The notes below the pieces were generated by a model that searched no databases, was not told the DNA's origin, and was given only the letters and a program-made list of their open reading frames with translations. From positions 558,001-622,000 of the forward strand of contig JAPDOI010000211.1 in NCBI GenBank assembly GCA_029168955.1: 64,000 nt of DNA. Direction: 5' to 3'. This document shows positions 1-13,500 of the stretch, one piece after another; the first letter of the stretch is position 1; every line of letters starts with the position of its first letter. The position numbers were made by a program, and so were the translations under genes. Origin of the DNA: Aplectana chamaeleonis (taxonomy: Eukaryota > Nematoda > Chromadorea > Rhabditida > Cosmocercidae).

Positions 1-282
1 GGGACAGTGAGCGGAGCAAGAGGACACAGCGTGCTGCCCCGGGCAGCAGTTGGTGGAAAGAAAGGAGCTTACACCTCGACGAGTAACTGCGTTAGTAATC
101 CCCTCGTGCTGCCTTACTATGCCGCGAGTATCTGAGCTCATGTGGCAGTTGCAAAAACACTAGATAATTTCAGAATTCCTAATCACCTTTCGCGACTTCT
201 CTCAGCACAGATGTTGTTTAGAGCTAAGGACCTTCCTTAACCTGTGAAAAACTCGGGAGCAAATTTTACTGTGTATACTGCC

Positions 283-767
283 TTCAAAGGCACAGACCAA
301 CCTCAGAATCGGTTTTCTGCTTTTGTATCTAACTTGATAACGGTCCCATGCTGATTACAATGATGTCTCTGGAATCGTTCGAGACACCCTGGTAACGGAG
401 TTATGGCTCCTCAAAAATTGAGCAGGGGAAGCATGGTGGACGAGTTGTCCGAAGCTTGTAACTTCCGTCATTTGCAAAAGCTGTATGCGAGCTGGCCTGA
501 ATGAAGAGAGAGGCTAAGATCAAAGGGAAGAACGGGGCTATAGATCGAAAACCATCGTTCACCTCGCCACTGTTGAGCTCGAAAGATTGAAAAAGGGGCG
601 TGCCAAAGTGGCTTCCCGAGGTGGGCGCCCCAAGGTGGCTACATATATCTCGCTTATTCGGAGGAATTGAGAGCTCGCATTTGGCAAGTGGTATACGGGG
701 TGGGTCTACTTGACAATTATGTGGAAATCCCAGATTTCGTCCCTGAGCTTGAACTGTGCCTTTAAGG
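283..767. mobile_element. TTAA-flanked MITE, AAAGGCACAG-end subfamily
   Basis: The ends are AAAGGCACAGACCAACCTCAG-like on the left and the complement on the right (TGTGCCTTTAA). The interior matches other family A copies (CGGTCCCATGCTG, GGTGGACGAGTTGTCC). A remnant of another MITE end (TACTGCCTTCA, to 286) abuts it. Confidence 0.55.
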
Positions 768-801
768 ATAGTATCGATTCTGAGGCTCCCAGTTATTTCA
801 C

Positions 802-866
802 CGTGAGTTCTTCACCTCCTCATTCATTTCCTGCTGTTCCTCTACTAGTTCATAAATAACTTTGTT
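802..866 (-). CDS. Candidate exon 18: charged coiled-coil-like exon
   Basis: This 65-nt exon reads NKVIYELVEEQQEMNEEVKN. Acceptor is CGCTGTTAG and donor GTGAAA. It leaves two bases for an exon that would lie beyond the MITE at 283-767 or outside the window. Confidence 0.5.
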
Positions 867-3800
867 CTAACAGCGTCATGTCATTTTACCTTTTTATTGA
901 CGGTCACTCCCTGAATGACGTAACTGAGTTGAGCTGAGCCGCCTCAACTCAGCGCAGCTCGGCCCCGCCATTCTGGGAGTGACGTTAACTCAGATTTTCA
1001 TCATACCATTTGCTACAATATAGTGTCCAATACTAGCAATAATAACAACAACAATATTTATCATGAAACGCATAACAATAGTAACAGCAAAAGTGATAAT
1101 GGGCAATAGTAAAAACAAACATAATAGAAATGTTATGTATCGGTTGTGTCTTTGAAGTCTTGTTCCCGTTGATTGTACGTAACGAATATTGTATTGAATT
1201 GGTGTACTAACATGAAGAAGCAATGAAATCGATGAGTCACGGTAACACAGAGGAACGATCTCACAGAGGAACGATTAGCCGACCACTGATCACATGCTGG
1301 CCTCTGGATTACAATTGGCGCGCTCTGAAAATTCGATCTCATGAGAAAACTCAAATATGAAAATTTCGGGAAAATGGAATAAACCTGAGAAATGTAGAAA
1401 GTGTATTGACTTTTGAAATGTTCAATTTAGACTTACTAGAAATTAACTGAATGGTGAGAATCGTGATCTGTTTTCGATTGTTGATCGCTGAATTAAGGTG
1501 TTAATTTCACACGATCGGCGTGACTGGGCTCTCACACCGTGCCTCGAAATGGCAGTGGAGTTGCCGGGATAGAGCATCTTTTTCAGATATTGGTGCAATT
1601 CCCTTTTTATCTGAATTCTTCCAAATAGTGTTATCTCCACATTCGTATCGCGGGCATCTGGACCCACCGCAATGTGCGCTTGTCTCTATTCCATACTTTT
1701 CATGACATTCTGTTTTTTTTTAACTCAGAAATAATGAGGAACTAAAGCTGCATGCATCACGTCACAGAGTTACTCATAGTGCAAGAGCATAGGGGGGGGC
1801 TAGAATTCCCATTACAGAGAAATCTCCAAAAAAGCTACCTCAGTTTCTAACTGTATTTTTAGATCCCTGAAACATCCCTGTCTTGTTCACTACAAGAAAG
1901 CATTCACCGTTTACTGCCGACCCCTGCTGGAGTACTGTACTCAGGTTTGGTCACCTTCCACAGTGGAAGATGATGAGATCATTGAAAATGTGCAAAAGCG
2001 ATACTCTAGACGTGTGTTCACCAAAGTATTCCCAAACAGAGAAGTTCCAGATTATGAAGCTCGTTTGGATATGCTAGGGTTAAATACCCTACGATATCGC
2101 AGAGCTGAATTTGATTTGCATCTATGCTATAAGATCGTGAATGGTTTTTGCGACATTCCCTTTGACAGCCTTTTCGTGTTTACTCGCCACCATGTCCGTT
2201 CTCGCAAACATGGATTCCAACTTGAACAGAAATTCACCTCTAAAGGCAGCATATTGAATTCTTTTGCTCTCAAGGTTGCCAGAACATGGAACAATTTCCC
2301 TGCAGAAATCACTGAATCCGGAAACTTTTCGATCTTTCGAAGTAGACTATCCAATTACGATCTCAGGTCATTACAAGGAACGAGTGAGCGTCCACTTTGA
2401 TTAAAAGGGTATTACTAATAATATACTGTGACCGGTTTTTCCAGCTTGTTGTGCTTTTCTTTGTCCCAGAAGCGGTGGCCTCAAATATCTTGAGGCAAGA
2501 GGTCGTTCGAATTGTAAAAAAAATTTCCTCTGCAAAAAATTCATATTTTGTCCCCTTCTCACTTCTTTCATTGTTATGCATCTTTTTTTTACTTTAACAA
2601 AGAATCTCATTCACATACGTGTACATGTATGTTTCTTTATTTCCACAATAAAGTCGTTGAATGAATGAATGAAGATGCTGCGGTAAAAACCCGACGCAAT
2701 GACGGCAGAAGGCTGGTGGGCGTTCAGCTTAGGTTGTTGTCGTCGTAGGGTTTCTGACGGTTTCTGGTGCCGCTTCACAAGCTAATCATGTTTCTTCATA
2801 CGTTAATTTGGTGACGCACTGACACTTCCGACATCTGCCAGATGGTCAAGTGTAGTAGTTCTTTAGCCGTTCGTGCCGTGTCCAGCTGGGCCCCAGACTG
2901 CACGGATGGCCTACCAATGTTAAAGGCAGTGTTCACGAAGAAAAAGTTTCCCCTTTTTTTGGCTAAAACGTAAGCTTTGGGTCCCTATAAGAAGATTAAG
3001 AACGGAAGTGCGACGAAAAACGGCCGGAAAGTGTGTGAAAATCTCGTGGGCCAGCCGACCCATTGGGCCACTCCGCCCACGTCCTATAACAGTTCCCCTG
3101 AATTTGTGGTTAAATGAGCGATGGTTTCCGATCAAAAGCCCCGTTATTTCCTTCATTCTCAACGTCTCTCATTACTCAGGTCAGCTCCCACACATCGGCT
3201 GCGAAAAACGGGGGTTACAAGCGTCGGACAACTCGTCCACAATTTTCCCTTGCTGAATTTCGAGGGGCCATAACTCCGTTTCCAGGGGTTCTTGTACTAG
3301 TCCAGGGACATCATTGGAATCAGCATGGGGCCGTTTTCAAGATAGGCGGAAAAACAGAAAAACGACTTTTATCGTGAACACTGCCTTTAAAGGCAGTGTT
3401 CACGATGATTCTCGTTTCCAAGTTTTCCACTGAAAACAATGCGTTGGCAACCAAGTAATACCAAAATCATGAAGAAACGGCGAGAAACGCACTAATTCGT
3501 CTTATTTCAGTGACATTATTCTATGGCCTGGACTAGTTGTCTGGTTGGATGAACATGTTCACGGTGGTTGTCACCGGTAAAAAATGGGACTAACCGAAAA
3601 TGGAAGAATATTTTGGGCAAAACAGTATTAGTTAGGGCCCGAAGTAAAGAACGGAACAATACAGAATAGAGAATTGCAAAAGACGGGTCCACAAAAGATT
3701 TCATTGTCACAACGAACAGTTCCATTGATACTTAAGAGGCGGGCTGATACTTGAGGATTTCGTGCCTTTATGGTGCGTTTTTCCCGGTTTCTTCGCCATT

Positions 3801-6800
3801 TCAGTTCTACTCGGGGGCCAAACAATCGATTTAGCGAATAATCTCAAAATCGAAGATTATCGTGAACACTGCCTTTAAGTCGTCATCTGGTCGTTATAAT
3901 CGTTGTGCATAACGCACACGTTGTTTGCATACATTTTTTTCGTTATGGGATAGAAGAGACAGATCGACTGAAATGCGCATCTATGCGGAAATGTACTTAT
4001 TCATGTGTGATCGTCTTAGAATCTTTGAAACGATCTACCCTTTTCGTGATCACAAGCTATACGAAAATCAGCTAAAAAATTATCCGCTAATCAGTATCGT
4101 TGTTCAGTTGGAACAAAAAAGTTTTTTTGTGTTTGAGCGACTTGTTATGAGTTGATGAAGTGATACTTGACGGACTGCTCGCTTACCTCCTTGACCGAAA
4201 ACCATCGAAGGTTCATATAAAATTTTCTGTTCTATTGGCTAAATGACGCATTTTCGTTGGATATTCAAAGGTTACCTATTTTGTTTAGTCAATCTTGTGC
4301 TCAGAAATTCAGAAATTTCCTGAAAAAATGGGCCTTCTCAGTCACCACCAAAGCGCTTTCAGTTTTTATATAGTCTACAGCAATGGAAGTAGGACCTTGT
4401 CAGGTTGTGGACTCTTCCTAACATACTGTAGTCTGGTTGTGTTATCACTTATTTTTTCGAAATAACAGATTGACCGGTGAGTTTGCGTCTTCATTCTCAC
4501 ATTTTCACCTGTTTTCATTGCTTTCACAGATGTAGTCATATCGGTGAAAAGACAAACCCACCGATCTATCACAGCTGTTTCGGAAAAATGAGTGATACAA
4601 CTAACAAACTACCGTACGTTAGGACAAGTCCGCAACCTCACCAGGTCCTACTTTCATTGCTGTAGACTATAATATGTCCGTTTGTTTTCGAACAATTATT
4701 TCAAATGAGTATGTATATTCGATACGAATTCCTCGGAGGATTCGAGTGAATGAATTTGTAAATTTAGCATTTGCAGAAATCTCGAGTAGGTCATTCACCG
4801 ATGTTGGCTATCCGAGGCCATGTGCTGATGTTCTCGGAGCGAAATCCGGTCCGTAATTGCAGACTACGGCTTTTGCATCACACGGCAAGTAATAATTGTG
4901 CTGGGAGAGAGGTGACTCGTGGCGGCACCACGGGTCCCAGCACGATTATCATTCTGTTGCTGAAGCAAAAGCCGTTGTCCGCAAATGCGGACCGAAATCT
5001 GGCTTCGAAAACGGCAGTAGTTTTCAAACGAGTCATTCGAGTACTTTATCCTCTGTTTCCAAGTTTGATTTATTTCCGTCCTTTGCGTGTGTCGGCGCGC
5101 GTACGCTGCGTCTCCTTCTTCCCACACTTTCTCGCTGTCTCTACCCTCGCTCCGCACAAGCGCGCGAAGGAACAAAGTAAATCTGGTTCGGAACCAGAGG
5201 GTACTTTCTGGTTTCAAAGAACAGATCACTCTTTCCGAATTGATTAGGATTTCCTGAATAAACTAACCTTTTCGAATTTCGAAAGTTCCGGGTGTATGGA
5301 TAATGGTTTTCTTAGATTTAAATTTTCCTATTTCTTTTTTCGGGTGTTCTACTGTTCGAATATTTTTTATTCAAACGAATAGTCAGCTGAGTATTTGAGT
5401 GCTCCATAAATTTTATAACATTACATGAATACAGCTGAGAATTTTTGGTGCCCGAATATTGAATTGTCATTAGTTGGTCAAATAATCGAAAACATGATTA
5501 ACTGACATTCGCGCTCAAATGTGATCTTCAAAAAAAGCAAAAAAAGAATTTTTGAACAAATCGATGATCCGGGACGCCAGTATTTTACCTTTCTGAATAA
5601 TTCTAATGTCTGGAAAGAAAAGAAACTAAGAATCCAGATACTCCTTTGTTCGTGCACTCGATTTTTTCAGTTTTATTCTAAAATCAATGATTTCTATTTA
5701 ATTTTTAGTGAATATTTCGATCGCTGTTTTTTCCAAAAATTTTGTGGCATTCCCTGGCCGTCGCCGCCTCTCAACCTGTCATTGACGCCGGGCATCGAGC
5801 TACCCACGTGACCCCCCAAATCACGCTCAGTCCTCAACTGGCGCGAATGCCCCTCATGACGACTATTTGCAGCTCAGGGCGGTTAATGCTATTCAGTATA
5901 CTTGGGCCGAATCGAATGATCGAGTCATCATCCGATTGAAAAAAAGTCGACTTCGATTAAATCGACTAAGTCGACTATTCGAAAAAAGGAAAATCCGGCT
6001 AAATCGAAAAGTCGATCATTCGAAAAAGGGCGATTTTCGGATAAGTCGAGAAGTCGATCATTCGAAAAGAGTATTATCCGACTTACTCGAAATTTTGCCG
6101 CTTTCAAGAGTACCTAGTATACTTGTTATCCGAAGATACTTCTTCGGATAATGGATCGATTCAGGTATTGCTGATTTTAAATTTTCCGGATATTGGTTCA
6201 ATTCAGATATTGCGTTTTTCAATTTTCCGGATCGATTCAGATAATGCCGTTTTTTCAATGATTCGGATACGGATATCCGGTCGGATAATTTCGGATAACT
6301 TCGGATATTTCCGGAACAAAGTTCAATTAAGGCGAAACGGTAAAAAAATGAACCAGGTTCTCAAGGCAAGCCTCTGAAAACCTCCATAATTGACGAAACA
6401 GAAGTACTTCATGGTATTTGCAGCATCTTCACATACGAAAATCAATCTTCAGAAATGCATATTAATAAAAATATGAAAACAAACTTCAGTTACTCTATCG
6501 TCGTTGGGGGACACAGTATTATCCATACACAGGTTTTTCAGAACAACTATGTAGCTAGTAAAAAGTATGCAAAGCAATTATACAAAAAACCTCTACACTG
6601 AATGACTAGCCACTTGGTCATCTCACTTGACTACGCCCATTTTTCCGCTCCGCAACGGCTCTTCCGATTTCGGAAGGAGGAAAACGCTGGGTTGATGTAC
6701 TAAACAGAAGGCGGTACGGAAAAATGGGCGTGGCCAAGTGTAATTTTATCCAAAAAATTATCCGATTTTATCAGAAAATTATCCGATTTTATCAGAAAAT

Positions 6801-7489
6801 TATCCGATTTTCTCCGAAATTATACCCGAATTTTATCCGAATTTCTGACGCTTCGGATAATGGTTCGATTCAGAAAATGCCTGTTCAATTCGGATAACGG
6901 GTCGGATATTCGAAAAGGAGTGATTCGGATACTAAGTATAGTACTTGTTACTGAGAAAGATGTTGGAAATGCCAGTTACTCCATCTGGACACATTTTTCT
7001 AATTTGCGCGTAATTAATGCAGAATTTTTGTAGCCGCAGACAAACATAATTGATGCCTCCTTTCTGCTATCTAATTAGTTTTTTTCTTATTTTTACATGT
7101 GCGCAACGTTCAATGCATTTTATACTGAATTAAGAGGTCATAAGATGCTAAATAAATAAATAAAGGTGTCTGAATGGAAAAGAAAATGGGGAAACTGTGG
7201 GCGAATTACGCTGATCATCGAGGAGGAAAATCTTCATATTACAGGGACCGCACCCAAAAAAAACCTTAGGTTTTTTTCACATTCTGTAAAGCTTGGCCTC
7301 TTTAGTGTAAGAAAATGTCGGACGAGTCCCTAAAAATCTTCATTTGTAAAGAAAAATCAGTTTGAACACACTGTAAATTTGAGTAGTATGTTTATCATTA
7401 TTATTAATTATTATGCTTTAGTTACTTGAATAATATTTTATCAAACTACTTTATTATTATTATTCTTATTAGTTTTTTTTAAATTATTC

Positions 7490-7573
<84 letters not shown>

Positions 7574-10500
7574 CTTCCCTAACAATTTATGATATTAATT
7601 GTTTCGCCTGTATCTTCAGACAATTCATTTCCCTAGGTACCCCGAGGCTCTTCAGTGAAGAGGGCAACTAGTGTTATTTTTTTAATGACTTGAAGTTCAC
7701 GCCAAAATCGTTTTTGAAGTTTTCCTGCATGTGGAGTTTGGGCCATGTTGTTTTAGTGTTGTTTGACAGTCCCATCAACATTCTATGAGAAAGTGGTAGA
7801 TGATGGACCAGAAGTGCTAGATGATCGAACCCATAGCAACTTTCAGTTGGCCGTAGCTTTTGAAGGCAGTGTTCACGATGAATCTCCTATTCGAGTTCGA
7901 CTCAAAAATGGGGTTGTTCGGTCGTGAGCTATCCAATAGTGAATAAACAGCGGAGAAAAGCGCTCAGAATAAGCTAAAATAGCTGTTTGTAACGTTCTGG
8001 GCGTGGACGAGCTTACGGGCCCTGCTAGTTTCCCCAAGTGCGCGCTAATGACGAAATGTGCGCGAATCGATAGGGCTGAACGCGGTGGAGTTCCATGGCG
8101 ATTTGCCATCGAAAACGTCCGCGGCGCCACAAGCTCGTGAGAACGGGGCGAGCGGGCTAAGAGCAGGCGTACTGGGCTAACGAAATCTTTTCGCCGTCGT
8201 TTTCATCGATTTCTGGCCAGTTTATCTGCTTTTTTTACCCTATCCCCTCTAGCATCTGCCACCGTAGTATTTCACACTAAAAACTTAAAAGCGAGATTCA
8301 TCGTGAACACTGCTTTTAGAAGCTGAAATAGGCCTCGGTTGATATCTGAGCTAGGTATGGGGTGTAAGCTTGTGCGCTACACTGAGAAAGTCGCGACGCA
8401 TCCGCGCACGCACGAGGAAAAGGGGCCATCCTTATCGAAGCTCTGCTCATACAGTCAGCGGAGATCGCACTGATATATTGTGTTCCCTGTTGTGCGGTAG
8501 CGCAAGCTCGGTGCCCGCATGCTATAACACGTGGCACCTAGTTTACACTAACCGTCGATAGGAACCGACAAGTATTAGCACGATCCGAGCACGCTGTACA
8601 CGTTGTCCCATACCTCGGTAAATTTAAGAGACTCGCTGTGGTTCCCAAGTGTTACTTCCCCGCCTTTGTTCCCCCGGACAATAGCCGTTAGGCTCTGAAG
8701 CCAGCTTCCAAAATTATCTATTCTTTCATTTTTATTTAAAGACTTACCCCTAAATCGCGAATAATTCCTAGTGAATCCTTTCAACTTTTTTGTGCTTAAG
8801 CTATTCTTTTTTTCGCATTCCGATTTCATAAATATGCGCAAAAATATGTAATGGAGCTGTTCCCGGAACGAAAAAAGTCAATTAGGCTGTCACGTCTTCA
8901 TGTACCGTCCGAATGGCTGAATGGAAGGGTAGATAATTTTTTAAGTCGATTGAAAAAGTCGGCTTTTTATTCAAAAAATCGATCATTCGAAAAGTCGATC
9001 ATTTGAAAAGTCGATCATTCGAAAAGTCGATCACTCGAAAAAGTCTAATTTTCGACTTATTCGAAAAGTCGATCATTCGAAAAAATTTCCAATTTCCCAA
9101 GTATACTATTCAGTCGCTATCGAAGCGGCTGATAGGCTATGAAATGATGGCCGAGCGGACGTGAAGAAGTCGTTACCTTCTTGTCCTTTGCAGCCACAAG
9201 TCGTGGCCTCGTAGGGGTGGAGACATCGGTCTGAGAGGTGAAGCTTGTTTTGGTTGCTCAAGGGCAAAAAGATTAGGAATCCTTTCAAACCTGCGATTTC
9301 GAAAAAAAACTTTTCTAGATTTCTTCTAGCATCCGATATTTTTAATATTTTTCATTATTCAGTCCTGAACAAAATTGTTATTCTCCGAAGAGCGCTCGTT
9401 TTTTTGAGATGCAGTATTCTATATAATATGATCTCCTAAAGTCATATATTTTTTGGGCTGTGATAAAGTCACAATTTTTGAAAATATTTTGAGATGCAGT
9501 ATTCTATATAATATGATCTCCTAAAGTCATATATTTTTTGGGCTGTGATAAAGTCACAATTTTTGAAAATATTCCGGAAAGGATTTAAAAAAAACAACGG
9601 GTTGGCGGTAGTAACTCATTTGCCTTTGAATATTCATAAGATTGATACCTAGCAAAAACTCTTTCCAGAACAGTCGTAAAGTTCTCCGTCGATAAACAGT
9701 TCCAAAATGGAAAACTATTCTCCTCATCCTCCGGCCGACTTCATTTGAGGAAACACTGTTTTGTCGCTCTAGGCTATCGGCTGATCCGCCCACCATAAGT
9801 CACCGTGTACGCGTTTTGTGTACTGGCAGATATCGGCCTGATGCACAGTTTCCATAGTGATTTTGGCATTGGAAGCCTAGTCTCCTTCCCACTTCTGCCT
9901 TTAGAGCGAGTATCGTGAACGCTGCATTTAGAGGTACTGTTCACAATAATGCTTAAGAGGCAGCGGTTCACGACAATCGCTGTCGGTGTGTTTTAAAATG
10001 ATAGGCGAGGGGAAGCCAAGACTACCATTGTTAAAAGAGCAACAGGAAATATGGTTTAAATGCCAAAATAACGGCCGCAAACAAGCATCGTGAGGTCATC
10101 AGTCGGCCTCATGCCCCCAGTCCTCCTCAGTGAGAACAGATTAAATCCCGAGGATGCGATCGAAACAAATAATCAAATGACTTATGTACTATTAAAAGAA
10201 CCATGTGGCTTGCAAGGTATATCAATTGATAGGTATCATTGCTTCAGAGCAGTCAGATCTTCCCTGCTCAGAAGTCAATCAAAGCGAAAATGGCCCTATT
10301 CTAGCCTAAGAACACGGCTTTCCTAATATTTCTAAGCATGCCTATTATTTAGGGTTCGCAACCGTCCATACACCGTGGAGACCTTAGAAAAAGAATCCAT
10401 CGCGAACCTCGCTTTTGGGATTTCCTCCTATAAATGAATCTTTCGGAAGCGCAAGTCATTTCTCGTCGGAATTTCAGGCTGCTTACGCACACTTTCAAGA

Positions 10501-13500
10501 ATGAAATCAAGGGAGCTCAAGAACTCAAGTCTCTTTTGAATTTTTTGACCCCTTGAAAAGCCGAATTTGATTCGATGCATAATATTTCTTTTGAAGATCT
10601 GAGGCTACTGCGGCGTTCTGGATCAGTTTTTGAAGAATACAGATCATGAAATCCGTTTGTTTGGTACATCACTTTTATCTTAGTACTTCTATTTTTGTAC
10701 TTGGAAATAAATAGTTACTGCGAAACGTGAAATCTCATGGTATAAAAAATACTACCATTGCAGAACGACCAGGAACAGTAGAAGGCGAAATGAGGTAAAA
10801 GGAAAAAAAGTTTAGTCTTTTGCAGATTAGATGGTTCTATGATAAAGTCAAAGAAAGGTAAGAAAGGCAGAGAAAGAAAGGTTGAAGAAGAAGTAATAAT
10901 ACAGGAAATGTAGGTGGACGTACATGGTAGAGTGTTGGAACGAATATTTTTTTGAATATTCGAATAAACGAATAATTCGAATAATCCACTTCTTTGAATA
11001 TTCGATTATTCGAATAAACGAATATTCTACTTCTTTGAATATTCGATTATTCGAATAACCCGAATAATCCACTTCTTTCAATATTCGAATAAACGGGCAA
11101 CACTCTATTGCGTACTATCCCATTCAATCTACTCAGGCACACTGGGGCGTCGACAACAGGTTGGTAAGTTGTCATCTCATAAACTGCACCCTCTTGACAA
11201 CTCAAATTTTTTGTCAGCCTGAGAATTCAGGTGAAGTCCGCCGGGAAAGTGGACGAATAGCATCACCTCGAACCAGTTCCATAAAAATACGCATGAAAAT
11301 GATACAATGTGGCCGTTTTTGCGAGATCCTTTCATGTTCCTCAAGTGTTGCTATACTTATGCGTCGCTCGAAATTTAAACTTTTCTCTATAACTAAAGGT
11401 GAAATGGGCATTTCTAGCGTTTTGAAAAATCCTAAGGGCAGTTTAATATATTGTACATACTTGCTATAACTATAAATTTATGAGGTACTGAAGAATTATG
11501 AGAAATTAGGATTCATTACGCTAATATGTTTGAAGTGTAAAATCAGGGCAAACTGGAGTGCGATCTTGTCGAATATTCCAATTTTCCATGCTGAATATTC
11601 GAATATTCGAATAAACGAATATTTCACTTCTTTGAATATTCGAATTATTCGAATATTCGATTATTATTCGAATATTCGATTATTATTCGAATGAACGAAT
11701 ATTCGGGCAACACTCTAGTACGTGGGTAGGTTTGCAGTCATTTGAATAGGTTCGCTTGGATGTGATTTGAATTTGAACAGGTTCGCTTGGATGTGATTTG
11801 TTGTAGAATAGGTCGCTAAATGCAACACATCGAAATGTCAACAGCGGGACATTAGGCGGACGTCGCTGGCCAACGGGCAGGTCTCAGGCTTACGACACGC
11901 GCGCTTTGGGTTGTAAGCAGGTAGCGGTTGATTAGATGAAAACGCATCCTCCTGTTGTCGACGCTCCAGTTTGACAGAGTAAGTTGAGAAGTGTTTTTGG
12001 CTTAAAAATGTTCCTCCAGCCAATCCAATCCATGAATTACCAGTTTTTCGCTCATAACTTTTTAGTCGTTAATGATTATGTCATAGTGAAGGTGGTTTTC
12101 GAATTACTAAAAGCAGTGCCCACGATAAAAATCGTTTCTCTGTTTTTTTCTAGCCTGTCTTGAAAACGGTCCCATGCTGACTCCAATAATGCCTCTGAAA
12201 TCGTACAATACCTTCTGGGAACGGCGGTATGGCGCTCAAAAATTGAGCCAGAGGAGCATGGTGGACGAGTTGTCCGAGGCTTGTAACTTCTGTCTTTTAC
12301 AGCCCATGTATGCGAGCTGAGTAAAGAGAGAAGATGGAAATGAAGGGAAGAACGGGGCCAATAATCGGAAACCACCGCTGATTTCACGATTTCAAGCTTT
12401 CATTCGTTCACGTGGGTGGGCGGGCAATGCGTATTTGGGATTTGCCTTGCGCTCAAAGTGGCAACTTCGGGCTCTTTTGGGGCTCTTCCTGGCTCGTTTT
12501 CATGCGTTCTTTCGACGTTAGCGTTACAGAGTGCCCCTCCACTACCCATTCCTAAAGGAATTCTAACACTTTTTCATCGTGAACACTGCCTTATAAACGT
12601 CTAAAAAACCATTTAGAACATACCTTCCTTCTGTAGATCCTCGACTGCGTTGACTAGGTTTTCAAGAGTTGTTCGCTTAAATCGATCCCACACTGGCGAA
12701 TGGACTCCTCGAAAAACTTCCGAAGTAAGCTGGCCTAGAACGTAGAAGCAATGTTTTAATATTTGAATACCGGATTCACTGACACATTAGTTAATGCATC
12801 TAGACGACAATTTTTGATTTTTTGACTGATTATTTCAATGCCCTGAGGGGGGGGGCGGGTAGGTGAAGTTCGGTCTCAGAAATTTTTTTTGCACATATCT
12901 AGAAACTAGTTGGGTCCTATAAACTCTCTACGGCGTACGGCGCACTCCCACTGGGGTCCCGCACATTTTATTTTTTAAGAGACTTCCACAACGTTAAGCG
13001 GCGATGTGATAGATGGTCAGACCTCGTCCATGGAGGAACTGATCTAATACTTTTCCATCCTTATGTTGACCATCGTTGATCAACAATCTATTACAGATAG
13101 AACGATTGACGTGATTCGCACCGCCTAGGCGAGAAGTTTCCTCGACCTGTGGCCTAAGAATTTATCCTTAGTATTCCTGCTATATTCTCTCTCCTGCTAC
13201 ACATTCTTTTAGATATTTTTTTTATTACTCCTGCCTGTTAGAAGACCCTTTTGTTAGTTATTGTGTTTTACTACTCATTCTCTACGTGTTAATAATCTCA
13301 GTCTTTTTTTTATGCCGGTTGTGATGGAAAATTTGTGTTAGAACTCCTTCATTTATTTTCTGTTAAAAATTCACTGTTCCTGCAATCTCGCAATCATATC
13401 CTATATTTGTCATGTTCTGAGTTTCTGTAATTTTCACCTTTTACTGACTAAAAGTCGTCACTTTGTTTGCATTCCATTTCTTATATAAACATGTTCATCG

